Source: Candidatus Iainarchaeum sp. (GTDB lineage Archaea > Iainarchaeota > Iainarchaeia > Iainarchaeales > DTGL01). Taken from it: a DNA stretch of 12,128 bases. The stretch's first letter is position 1. Every line of letters begins with the position of its first letter. Below the pieces are notes generated by a model. That model worked only from the letters and a program-made list of their open reading frames with translations, was not told the DNA's origin and ran no database searches. A program made the translations under genes and the position numbers. Of this stretch, positions 5,982 through 12,015 are shown piece by piece. The stretch covers positions 1 to 12,128 of the forward strand of contig JAFCEU010000024.1 in NCBI GenBank assembly GCA_017608995.1, in the 5' to 3' direction.

Positions 5982-6740
5982 ATGGTTCTTGCTGTTCGCG
6001 AGGTTTTTGCAAAAAGCATTCTAAACAAATCCAAAGTTATGGACTATTGCATAAACCCTTATGTTGGTTGTGAGCATGCATGTGTTTATTGTTATGCACG
6101 CTTATTTATGCCTCGCTATTCTAAGCATAAGGAGAAATGGGGCTCATTTGTTGATGTAAAAATAAATGCTGCTGAGATCCTCAAAAAGCAGATTAAAAAA
6201 GCGGAAAAGAAACCTGTTTGGATCTCGGGCGTTACCGATCCTTATCAACCACTTGAAGCAAAATATTCGCTCACTAGAAAGTGCTTAGAGGTTTTATTGC
6301 ACGAACAATGGCCCATAACCATTCAAACAAAATCTCTGCTGGTGCTGCGCGATTTGGAACTATTAAAACGATTTAAACAGGCAGAGGTCGGCTTTACTAT
6401 CACAACAGATCGCGAATCCATTGCAAAGTTGTTTGAGCCAAATGCACCAGCGATAAAGGAAAGAGTAACAGCATTGCAAAAATTGCATGAAGAAGGCATT
6501 AGGACATTTGCCTTTATAGGGCCTATACTTCCATGCGATGCTGAACACCTAGCTTCCATGCTGTTTGATAAAGTTGATTATGTGTTCCTCGATAGAATGA
6601 ATTATAAAAGCACAATAGAAAAATTCTATAAGGAGCACACACTCGAATACGCGTTAAAGAGCGAATTCTTCAAAGAAAAGAAGCAAAGTTTTTTATCTGC
6701 TTTTCATGATGCGGGCATAGAAGCAAAAGCTCTTTTTTAA
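5982..6740 (+). CDS. SPL/COG1533-type radical SAM protein
   Basis: This 252-residue protein has the 4Fe-4S radical SAM motif C-x3-C-x2-C at residues 30-37 in 'INPYVGCEHACVYCYARLF'. The rest follows the COG1533 pattern: 'WGSFVDVKINAAEILKKQI', 'VWISGVTDPYQPLEAKYSLTRKCLEVL', 'ITIQTKSLLVLRDLELLKRF', 'VGFTITTD', and 'RTFAFIGPILPC'. The family is named after spore photoproduct lyase, but most archaeal members have no known substrate and this one should not be called a lyase. The length is slightly short for the group. It is the only plus-strand gene within the 4335-8299 block. It is divergent from the nitrilase-like gene and convergent with methyltransferase copy 2, 12 bases apart. Confidence 0.82.
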   Translation: MVLAVREVFAKSILNKSKVMDYCINPYVGCEHACVYCYARLFMPRYSKHKEKWGSFVDVKINAAEILKKQIKKAEKKPVWISGVTDPYQPLEAKYSLTRKCLEVLLHEQWPITIQTKSLLVLRDLELLKRFKQAEVGFTITTDRESIAKLFEPNAPAIKERVTALQKLHEEGIRTFAFIGPILPCDAEHLASMLFDKVDYVFLDRMNYKSTIEKFYKEHTLEYALKSEFFKEKKQSFLSAFHDAGIEAKALF

Positions 6741-6748
6741 TTTGGCGT

Positions 6749-6763
6749 AACTCTACAAGAGTT
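6749..6763. terminator. Small hairpin between convergent genes (possible terminator)
   Basis: AACTCT and AGAGTT form a perfect 6-bp stem around the loop ACA. The hairpin covers the stop codon of methyltransferase copy 2 (TAG, 6753-6755, minus) and lies 8 bases after the radical SAM stop. A T6 tract at 6732-6737 precedes it on the plus strand. It may help end one or both transcripts, but the stem is short and AT-rich. Confidence 0.3.
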
Positions 6764-7532
6764 TGATTTCATTGGAGCTTGTTCTTCTAAAACAATATGC
6801 GCCCCGTGCCAGTTCTGTGATATTTATCCCTTGCCTTTCCAACCTTTCTTTCAGTTCAGGATTCCCTTTCAAAAAGTCAGCAACCCCAAAATTTATGTAG
6901 GCTTCTCCACCTCGCTTAAGGTGGTTGAGAGTATTTTCTAGAGCCTGCAAAGGATTTATCGTATGCACAAATGTTTCCGTTGAAAAAATCAGATCGTATT
7001 TTTCTCTATACTTATGGGTTTCTGCCAGCCCAATATGCACTTTAATTCCGTGCTTTTTTATTCTTTCACGTATCTTCATACTTGCTTGCTTTACTTCCTC
7101 AAAAACCCTCTTTTCTTCCTCATCTAATGGCCTTTTCCTTTCTGCTTCTACCTTTTTTCTAAGCTGTTCTAGCTTTTCTGGGGAAAAGGGCATTGCAAGC
7201 GTAATGCCATGAAGCTCTATTCTGTCCTTGAAGATTCTTCTGAGCTCCGCTAAGAAACGGCAAGAGCCACAACCAACATCAAGAATGCTGAGCCTTTTTC
7301 TGCCTTTAAGCCTTCTTTCTATAACGCGTATTAGTTCCCCTCTTTTCTGGCCAAATATACTCTTATTATACCCTTTCACCCCTCTTCTATAAGCCCAGCT
7401 TCTTATAAAAGGTTTTTCCAATACTCCATAATAGCCCCGGTCTGTGCTCCTTAGGTGCCTTACTTTTCTCCCCACAATTTGCCGGAGCTCTTTTTTTAGC
7501 TGCAGTTTTCTTTTTCGCGCCATTGGCATCAT
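6753..7532 (-). CDS. Class I SAM-dependent methyltransferase, copy 2 of a local paralogue pair
   Basis: This 259-residue paralogue of the protein at 4335-5120 has the same architecture. A basic N-terminus carries D-R-G-Y-Y-G and Y-R-R-G-V-K-G-Y-N-K-S-I-F-G. Motif I follows as 'LSILDVGCGSCRFLAEL', then 'IELHGITLA', a charged helical insertion of about 50 residues, 'KVHIGLAETHKY', 'KYDLIFSTETFVHTINP' and 'LKRGGEAYINFG'. In both copies the strand-2 position that often holds an acidic ribose-binding residue is Thr (G-I-T-L-A), as in cyclopropane-synthase-like methyltransferases. The substrate is unknown. ATG 7532 has no Shine-Dalgarno but has ATTTTAA centred 25 bases upstream (7554-7560), suggesting its own near-leaderless promoter. 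An internal ATG at 7523 aligns best with copy 1. Confidence 0.76.
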   Translation of the reverse strand: MMPMARKRKLQLKKELRQIVGRKVRHLRSTDRGYYGVLEKPFIRSWAYRRGVKGYNKSIFGQKRGELIRVIERRLKGRKRLSILDVGCGSCRFLAELRRIFKDRIELHGITLAMPFSPEKLEQLRKKVEAERKRPLDEEEKRVFEEVKQASMKIRERIKKHGIKVHIGLAETHKYREKYDLIFSTETFVHTINPLQALENTLNHLKRGGEAYINFGVADFLKGNPELKERLERQGINITELARGAYCFRRTSSNEIKLL

Positions 7533-7577
7533 AGAATAATGGGTTCAAATAGCTTAAAATCTTTCGATTGATTTGAA

Positions 7578-7715
7578 TCAAACCTTGTTTTTTATAATCT
7601 CTTTCAAGCATTTCTCAACTTCCTCTTCGCTTAACCCAAGCTCCTTTGCAATCTCCGCTACGCTTTTACCCATAAATTGCATATGCACAATAAGATTTTC
7701 AGTATATTTATCCAT
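7578..7715 (-). CDS. 45-residue helix-turn-helix miniprotein
   Basis: On the minus strand, ATG at 7715 opens a 45-codon frame ending TGA at 7578. It begins M-D-K-Y-T-E-N-L-I-V-H-M and continues 'GKSVAEIAKELGLSEEEVEK', then C-L-K-E-I-I-K-N-K-V. The central part is a textbook helix-turn-helix pattern (A-E-I-A-K-E-L-G-L-S-x-x-x-V). GTGGAGGAATCTG precedes the ATG, a good Shine-Dalgarno four bases away. The frame starts 14 bases after the stop of the upstream winged-helix gene, so it is almost certainly translated from that operon. It could be a small DNA-binding regulator or a partner of the winged-helix protein. No named family is recognised. Confidence 0.65.
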   Translation of the reverse strand: MDKYTENLIVHMQFMGKSVAEIAKELGLSEEEVEKCLKEIIKNKV

Positions 7716-7729
7716 CAGATTCCTCCACT

Positions 7730-8299
7730 TCAAATTTTCACCTGCTTTTTGCGTCTTCTATATTCTCTGGATGCGCGCCTTGCTTTTATTTTCTGGCGAA
7801 TTTTCCAGCGCTCTGCCAACCTTCTTATAAACTCCTCATGCTCGGGTTTATATATGTATATATGGCGAGAAATTCTTGCGGTTTTAATAATTCCTTCTTC
7901 TAGTAGCTCCCTAACAACCTTTCTCACCAATGGCGGTCCTGCAAACCCCTCTTTTCTAATGCCCTTTCCACCACTGTAAGAATACTGGAGATGCTTTATC
8001 CTCCTCGGCCTAGTTTCCACTAGTTTGAGTATCTGTCTTTTCGCTTCCTCCTTTTCCTTAAAAGGTCTTATTTTTCGCACTTTGTCAGGGTCTTTTCCGA
8101 GCGCTCTTAAAAACCTTCTATATATTTTCGCAACATCTTTGCTGGGATCTTCGCCGGGTTCTGCAAAATTGTACAATATCTGTCTGAGTTTATTTTTATG
8201 GTTTTTGAAAAGATGCCCATAATTCAATTTTTTAAGCGTTCGCGCCCACCTGAGTAACTCTTCCCGCTTTTTCTTGCGTTTTTCCAGCTGTCTTTTCAT
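7730..8299 (-). CDS. Basic winged-helix protein resembling S19e C-terminal half
   Basis: This very basic 189-residue protein has Lys/Arg-rich helices at both ends ('KRQLEKRKKKREELLRWAR', 'ARRASREYRRRKKQ'), suggesting RNA or ribosome binding. Residues about 98-150 read R-R-I-K-H-L-Q-Y-S-Y-S-G-G-K-G-I-R, then 'GPPLVRKVVRELLEEGIIKT' and a beta-wing 'RHIYIYKPEH'. That order resembles the ribosomal protein S19e segment (R-L-x-x-x-Y-G-G-x-x-x-R-G, then an I-I-R-K-A-L-x-x-L-E helix). The S19e N-terminal D-W-W-Y and G-P-V-G-V marks are missing, so this is either a divergent S19e or a separate winged-helix family. AAGGTG lies nine bases before ATG, and a TATA-like box (8334-8342) lies upstream. It heads an operon with the 45-residue miniprotein. 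Confidence 0.55.
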   Translation of the reverse strand: MKRQLEKRKKKREELLRWARTLKKLNYGHLFKNHKNKLRQILYNFAEPGEDPSKDVAKIYRRFLRALGKDPDKVRKIRPFKEKEEAKRQILKLVETRPRRIKHLQYSYSGGKGIRKEGFAGPPLVRKVVRELLEEGIIKTARISRHIYIYKPEHEEFIRRLAERWKIRQKIKARRASREYRRRKKQVKI

Positions 8300-8333
8300 T
8301 TGCTACGCCACCTTCATTCTTCTGATACCGGCC

Positions 8334-8373
8334 TTAAATATACCGATGTCCATACACATACTTCTTTAAAATA
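8334..8373. promoter_or_regulatory. Divergent TATA-like boxes for the 8299 (minus) and 8407 (plus) genes
   Basis: The 107-bp gap holds TATATTTAA on the minus strand (8342-8334), which would start transcription near 8311, just before the AAGGTG of the winged-helix gene. It also holds TTTAAAATA on the plus strand (8365-8373), which would start transcription near 8396, at the GAGGTG of the EF-Tu domain-2-like gene. The positions suit archaeal promoters with short leaders. Confidence 0.4.
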
Positions 8374-8406
8374 AATTATTATAATAGATTTTATAGAGGT
8401 GTTGTT

Positions 8407-8664
8407 TTGCCTGAAGAACTTGTAGGAAAAATAACACACATCTTCACAAAAATAAATGTTGCTGTAGTGAAGCTCAGCGCTGAGCTTCATGTGGGCGACA
8501 GGATAAAAATAAAAGGCAAGGATATAGAGTTCGAACAATCGGTGCAGAGCATGCAGATCGAGCATCAAAATATAGAAAAAGCCACCGCAGGACAGGAGAT
8601 CGGCCTTAAGCTCGATCAACCAGCAAAGGAAGGCTGCGAGATTTACAAAATAACAGGAGAATAA
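8407..8664 (+). CDS. Free-standing EF-Tu domain 2-like protein (translation-factor-like)
   Basis: This 85-residue protein consists almost entirely of one beta-barrel like domain 2 of translational GTPases. It contains 'LVGKITHIFTKINVAVVKLS', 'ELHVGDRIKIKGKDIEFEQ', 'VQSMQIEHQNIEKATAGQEIGLKL' and 'KEGCEIYKITGE', following the family scheme of V-G-D-x-I-x-I-x-G, V-x-S-M-Q, A-x-x-G-x-x-x-G-L. There is no GTPase domain, and small stand-alone versions occur in archaea and bacteria without a settled role. The start is TTG at 8407: GAGGTG (8396-8401) lies five bases upstream and no better codon is available. A 22-bp perfect palindrome sits inside the gene (8468-8489). The YjbQ-family gene follows 34 bases after its stop. 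Confidence 0.8.
   Translation: MPEELVGKITHIFTKINVAVVKLSAELHVGDRIKIKGKDIEFEQSVQSMQIEHQNIEKATAGQEIGLKLDQPAKEGCEIYKITGE
8468..8489. repeat. 22-bp perfect palindrome inside the EF-Tu domain-2-like gene
   Basis: The left half is TGAAGCTCAGC and the right half is its exact reverse complement, GCTGAGCTTCA. In RNA this could fold as a 9-bp stem with a GCGC loop, starting 61 bases after the start codon. It is part of the coding sequence for V-K-L-S-A-E-L-H. Confidence 0.7.
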
Positions 8665-8698
8665 TCCCATACTTCTCTATTCCTTGCAAGGTGTGCCT

Positions 8699-9115
8699 AT
8701 GGTTTCAGAGCTGAAAAGTTTTTCTATCAGGACCGAAAAAGACATTTCCATAAAAGATATAACACCGCAAGTAGAAAAAGCTGTTAAGGAATCCGGAATT
8801 AAAAGCGGAGTTGCGGTAATTTTTGTTCCTGGTTCAACAGCAAGCGTTTCAACAATGGAATACGAGCCTGGCTTGCTCAAAGATATACCCAAAGTGCTGC
8901 AAAAAATTGCTCCGCTCAACCATGACTGGGAACACCACAAAACCTGGCACGATGACAATGGTGCATCGCACATACTTGCAAACTTAATTGGCCCTTCGCT
9001 CGCGGTTCCATTTGAAAACAAAACCCTTTTGCTCGGCACCTGGCAGCAGATAGTTCTTATGGATTTTGATAGAGCTGCAAGAGAACGCAGGGTTTTAGTG
9101 CAGATAATTGGCTAA
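8699..9115 (+). CDS. YjbQ family protein (UPF0047)
   Basis: This 138-residue protein shows the compact YjbQ signature: 'GVAVIFVPGSTASVSTMEYEPGLLKDI', 'NHDWEHHKTWHDDNGASHILANLIGPS' (hyphenated core H-D-D-N-G-A-S-H), 'LAVPFENKTLLLGTWQQIVL' and 'DRAARERRVLVQIIG'. The clustered His/Asp/Asn residues form the conserved pocket of the family. Members can complement thiamine-phosphate synthase loss weakly, but their true role is unsettled, so a thiamine function should not be assumed. AAGGTG at 8688-8693, five bases before ATG 8699, fixes the start over the TTG at 8684. It is likely co-transcribed with the upstream gene. Confidence 0.88.
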   Translation: MVSELKSFSIRTEKDISIKDITPQVEKAVKESGIKSGVAVIFVPGSTASVSTMEYEPGLLKDIPKVLQKIAPLNHDWEHHKTWHDDNGASHILANLIGPSLAVPFENKTLLLGTWQQIVLMDFDRAARERRVLVQIIG

Positions 9116-9190
9116 ATTCCTTTGAAACAAAAGCCACAATGGAATCATGTATATATTCCCCATTCGCCCTTCAAAATCCAACACCTATGG

Positions 9191-9242
9191 GGAAAACGAA
9201 TATTTAAATTTTTCGTTTCCACTGGAAACAAATGGAAAACAA
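9191..9242 (+). repeat. Cluster of GGAAA-type half-sites upstream of the B12-type radical SAM gene
   Basis: GGAAAACGAA at 9191-9200 is answered by TTCGTTTCC at 9212-9220, an imperfect inverted repeat around an ATTTAAAT core. It is followed by TGGAAACAAA (9223-9232) and TGGAAAACAA (9233-9242), two near-identical decamers in tandem. TTTCCA-C-TGGAAA (9216-9228) is a second small inverted repeat. The cluster lies about 85-135 bases before the radical SAM start, upstream of an AT-rich TATA-like stretch (9280-9294). It may be a regulator binding site. The rest of the 210-base gap shows nothing else clear. Confidence 0.35.
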
Positions 9243-9325
9243 GTCTTCTCTAAATTTGTACCAAATCAAATAATATTAATAGTATTAATAATTTTCGTAA
9301 GTTTAAGTAATTTAGAGGTGCACAT

Positions 9326-10741
9326 ATGCGTATTTTGATGCTCAACCCGCCTTTTAAACCAAGGTTTTCCCGCACATCTCGCAGCCCAGCTGTTAGTAAA
9401 GGTGGCTGTGTTTACTACCCAATATGGCTCTCTTACGCTACTGGCGTTTTAGAACAAGAAGGACACAAAGTAAAGCTTGTTGATGCCCCAGCAGAGAATA
9501 AATCGCTGAGCGATGTTTTAACCCTTGCAAAGCGCTTTAAGCCTGATTTGGCTGTTTTGGATACAAGCACCGCAAGCATTATAAGCGATATAAAAGTGGC
9601 TGAGGCACTTAAAGAGGCAACAGAATGCTTTATTACGCTTGTTGGCACTCACGTAAGCGCTTTGCCTGAATGGACCTTACAGCAGAGCTCAGCCATAGAT
9701 GCAGTTGCAAGGCATGAATACGATTACATTGTTCGTGACTTAGCTGCTGAATTGGAGAAAAGAAGGCCTTCTTTAAAGCGAGTAAAGGGGCTTTCCTATA
9801 GACGCAATAATAAAATTGCACATAATGAAAATATGCCTCTGATTGAAAACCTGGATGCTCTGCCCTTTGTTTCAAAGGTCTATAAAAAACACCTAAATAT
9901 ATGGAACTACTTCTACCCTGCAAATCTCTACCCTGAAATAACAATTGTTTCTGGCAGAGGCTGCCCATTCCGCTGCACATTCTGCTTATTGCCTCAAACG
10001 ATGTATGGTAGAGGCTATAGAACGCGCTCAATAAAAGCATTTCCTGAAGCAAAGGAAATATTCTTTGAAGACGATACCTTTACCGCTAACAGACATCGCG
10101 TTAGAGAGTTCTGCAATCGCCTGCTTGAAGAAGGAATAGAACTCACCTGGTCAGCTAATGCTCGCGCAGATGTTGATTATGAAACTCTTGCTAAAATGAA
10201 ACAAGCAGGCTGCCGCCTGCTCTGCGTTGGCATCGAAAGCGCTGAACAGAAGATACTGAACAATATTCACAAAGGCACGACTGTGCAAGGGATAAGGCAG
10301 TTTATGAAAGACGCAAAGCGAGCAGGCATTTTAGTGCATGGCTGCTTTATTTTGGGTAATAGGGGCGAAACAGTTGAAACAATAAAGAAAACCATAGAGT
10401 TTGCTAAAGAACTTGACCCTGATACCGCTCAGTTTTTCCCAATAATGGTTTATCCCGGCACAGAGGATTATGAATATTATAAAGAGAAAGGTTTTCTAGT
10501 TACAGAGGATTATTCCCAATGGGTTACTGAGCAGGGCGCACACAACTGCATGGTTTCAAGACCTTGGTTAAGCAATAAGGAGCTTGTTGAATGGTGCGAT
10601 AAAGCGCGCAGAGAGTTTTATATGAGACCAAAATTCATTGCAAAGACGCTTGCAAAAGGGCTTAAGAACCCTGCAGAAATTCCGAGAATTGCGAAGGCAG
10701 CGCGCACCTTTTTCAAATACCTTTTGCATGGAACGAAATAA
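9326..10741 (+). CDS. B12-binding-domain radical SAM protein
   Basis: This 471-residue protein begins with a Rossmann-like cobalamin-binding domain (residues about 1-145). It opens 'RILMLNPPFKPRFSR', with 'YYPIWLSYATGVLEQEGHKV' and 'LVDAPAE'. The classic D-x-H-x-x-G is absent, as in many of this class. The radical SAM core has C213, C217 and C220 in 'VSGRGCPFRCTFC', then 'EIFFEDDTFT', 'WSANARADVDYETLAKMKQA' and 'GCRLLCVGIESAEQ'. Relatives methylate or rearrange unactivated carbons in lipids and secondary metabolites; the substrate here is unknown. GAGGTG at 9315-9320, five bases before ATG, sets the start. The segment between Y-R-T-R-S and K-E-I-F-F is about ten residues shorter than relatives as I remember them. 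Its place between glycan genes hints at a role in lipid or glycan modification, but that is inference. Confidence 0.84.
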   Translation: MRILMLNPPFKPRFSRTSRSPAVSKGGCVYYPIWLSYATGVLEQEGHKVKLVDAPAENKSLSDVLTLAKRFKPDLAVLDTSTASIISDIKVAEALKEATECFITLVGTHVSALPEWTLQQSSAIDAVARHEYDYIVRDLAAELEKRRPSLKRVKGLSYRRNNKIAHNENMPLIENLDALPFVSKVYKKHLNIWNYFYPANLYPEITIVSGRGCPFRCTFCLLPQTMYGRGYRTRSIKAFPEAKEIFFEDDTFTANRHRVREFCNRLLEEGIELTWSANARADVDYETLAKMKQAGCRLLCVGIESAEQKILNNIHKGTTVQGIRQFMKDAKRAGILVHGCFILGNRGETVETIKKTIEFAKELDPDTAQFFPIMVYPGTEDYEYYKEKGFLVTEDYSQWVTEQGAHNCMVSRPWLSNKELVEWCDKARREFYMRPKFIAKTLAKGLKNPAEIPRIAKAARTFFKYLLHGTK

Positions 10742-10771
10742 TACCCTAAAGCTGCCTTTTAAATGTTTTTA

Positions 10772-10793
10772 TAAATATCGAAATATTTAAATA
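10772..10793 (+). promoter_or_regulatory. Leaderless promoter of the AbiE-like pair with overlapping inverted repeat
   Basis: TTTAAATA at 10786-10793 is centred about 27 bases before the ATG at 10817, with no Shine-Dalgarno between, so the mRNA is probably leaderless. TAAATAT (10772-10778) and ATATTTA (10783-10789) form a perfect 7-bp inverted repeat around CGAA and overlap the TATA box. AbiEi-type antitoxins repress their own promoters by binding inverted repeats, so this may be the operator. It might instead help terminate the upstream gene. Confidence 0.5.
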
Positions 10794-10816
10794 GAGTTTT
10801 TTGCAGTTATCGTATT

Positions 10817-11407
10817 ATGCAAAAAAGAGAATTCGTATACCGGGAAATACTGTTCCAATCGCTGGAGAAAAAAAATAATGAATTCACACAGAGTGCTCTC
10901 GCTTCTCTGCTAAACATCTCTCTTTCCAACGTCAACCACGCACTAAAACCTCTAAAAAGAATGAATGCAATAAAAGTAAATCCCAGGAATTTTGTGGTGG
11001 TTAATCCAAAAAAGATTCTTATGTACTGGTGCAGCATCCGCAATTTGGCCGCTGATATTCTGTTTCAGGGGCATTCGAAGCTTGCCGCGGAGAATATTGA
11101 AAAAACAATGCCGGATTCCATAATTTTTGGTGCTTATTCGGCATTCAAATTTAGATTCAATTATGTGCCTGCTGATTATTCCTCTGTCTATGTGTATGCT
11201 CCTCAACCAGAAGAAATTACGCAACGGATTAAATTAACTGAAAAAAACCCGAATGTATTTATTCTGAAAAAAGATTCCTTTATGGAAAGATATGGAAAGC
11301 TTACCACCTTCGCTCAGACCTTTGTGGATCTGTGGAATCTCAGTGAATGGTATGCCAAAGACTTTTTGACAGAGATGGAGGCCAGATTGGATGCAATACT
11401 GGAATGA
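10817..11407 (+). CDS. AbiEi-like antitoxin/regulator of a type IV toxin-antitoxin pair
   Basis: This 196-residue protein begins with a winged helix-turn-helix (about residues 5-62): 'EFTQSALASLLNISLSNVNH' followed by 'LKPLKRMNAIKVNPRNFVVV'. The larger C-terminal domain contains 'DSIIFGAYSAFKFRF', 'SSVYVYAP' and 'TFAQTFVDLWNL', resembling the C-terminal part of AbiEi-family antitoxins. In known systems this protein represses the operon and counters the toxin without tight binding to it. Its last 17 bases overlap the downstream nucleotidyltransferase gene, implying coupled translation. Family assignment rests on domain order and the partner gene rather than on a signature motif. Confidence 0.65.
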   Translation: MQKREFVYREILFQSLEKKNNEFTQSALASLLNISLSNVNHALKPLKRMNAIKVNPRNFVVVNPKKILMYWCSIRNLAADILFQGHSKLAAENIEKTMPDSIIFGAYSAFKFRFNYVPADYSSVYVYAPQPEEITQRIKLTEKNPNVFILKKDSFMERYGKLTTFAQTFVDLWNLSEWYAKDFLTEMEARLDAILE

Positions 11408-12014
11408 GGTTATTACTGAAAGAAGCTGGAATAAGCTTCAGGAATTGAAGAGGATGAAGCTCAAATTTATACTTATTGGCGGCTGGGCGTGCTATCTCTG
11501 GACCAAGGCTCAAAAATCCAAAGATATAGATATAATTGTTGATCTGGAGGAGCTCTATAAATTCAAAGGGATGTTTTCTCTCAGAAAAAACCCTCGTTTA
11601 AAAAGATACGAAGCGGTAGTTGATGGCGTTGATATAGACATCTACGTTCCGCATTACTCAAAACTTGCTCTTCCAGTCAAATTTATAATTAAGGAGAGCA
11701 CAATGTTTGAAGGTTTTGATGTATGCAAACCAGAGGCGCTTTTGATTCTAAAACAACAGGCGGAATTTGCAAGAAAGAATAGCGAGAAGGGACTTAAGGA
11801 TAGAATCGATATAATGGGCTTATTAATAAAAACCGATTTTGATTTCGCAAAATATCTAAATATTGTAAAAGAATTCCATCTGGAGCACTTCAGGAAGCGC
11901 CTTATAGAGATAGTTTCCTCCTTTCGAGAATATTCCTATTTAAATATGAGCTGGCAGAAGTTAAGGAAAGAGAGGCAGAAAATACTTTCCAACATAAAAT
12001 CTGCAAGTGAATAA
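11391..12014 (+). CDS. AbiEii-like nucleotidyltransferase toxin (type IV TA)
   Basis: This 207-residue protein has a DNA-polymerase-beta-type nucleotidyltransferase signature. 'FILIGGWACYLW' (Gly30-Gly31) is followed 14 residues later by K-D-I-D-I-I-V-D (D45, D47, metal ligands). A third acidic position comes at V-D-I-D-I-Y-V (D81/D83), and a K-D-R-I-D motif (136-140) matches the C-terminal helix motif of AbiEii/MenT toxins. Relatives block growth by transferring nucleotides, for example to tRNA ends, or otherwise using NTP. The ATG at 11391 lies inside the antitoxin gene. The next gene, a GT2 glycosyltransferase, begins one base after its stop. An alternative is a non-toxic MNT-like nucleotidyltransferase, less likely given the AbiEi-like partner. 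Confidence 0.72.
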   Translation: MQYWNEVITERSWNKLQELKRMKLKFILIGGWACYLWTKAQKSKDIDIIVDLEELYKFKGMFSLRKNPRLKRYEAVVDGVDIDIYVPHYSKLALPVKFIIKESTMFEGFDVCKPEALLILKQQAEFARKNSEKGLKDRIDIMGLLIKTDFDFAKYLNIVKEFHLEHFRKRLIEIVSSFREYSYLNMSWQKLRKERQKILSNIKSASE

Positions 12015-12015
12015 T

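Noticed and set aside
5982..6740. Calling the COG1533-type protein a spore photoproduct lyase
   Set aside because: The family name is historical; nothing in an archaeal context supports DNA spore-lesion repair, and only the radical SAM core is shared.
7387..7611. 74-codon minus-strand frame bridging the miniprotein and methyltransferase copy 2
   Set aside because: It overlaps both better-supported genes in another frame and looks like a composition-driven shadow rich in Lys and Ala.
8314..8670. 118-codon minus-strand frame antisense to the EF-Tu domain-2-like gene
   Set aside because: It is antisense to a clearly recognised domain and has no start signals; the sense frame explains the sequence.
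9147..9338. 63-codon plus-strand frame in the gap before the B12-type radical SAM gene
   Set aside because: It has no Shine-Dalgarno, runs through the AT-rich promoter and the radical SAM Shine-Dalgarno, overlaps the next start, and has no recognisable protein pattern.
10204..10221. 7-bp GC-rich stem with TGCC loop inside the B12-type radical SAM gene
   Set aside because: It is short, lies deep in coding sequence for K-Q-A-G-C-R-L-L-C, and is plausible by chance.
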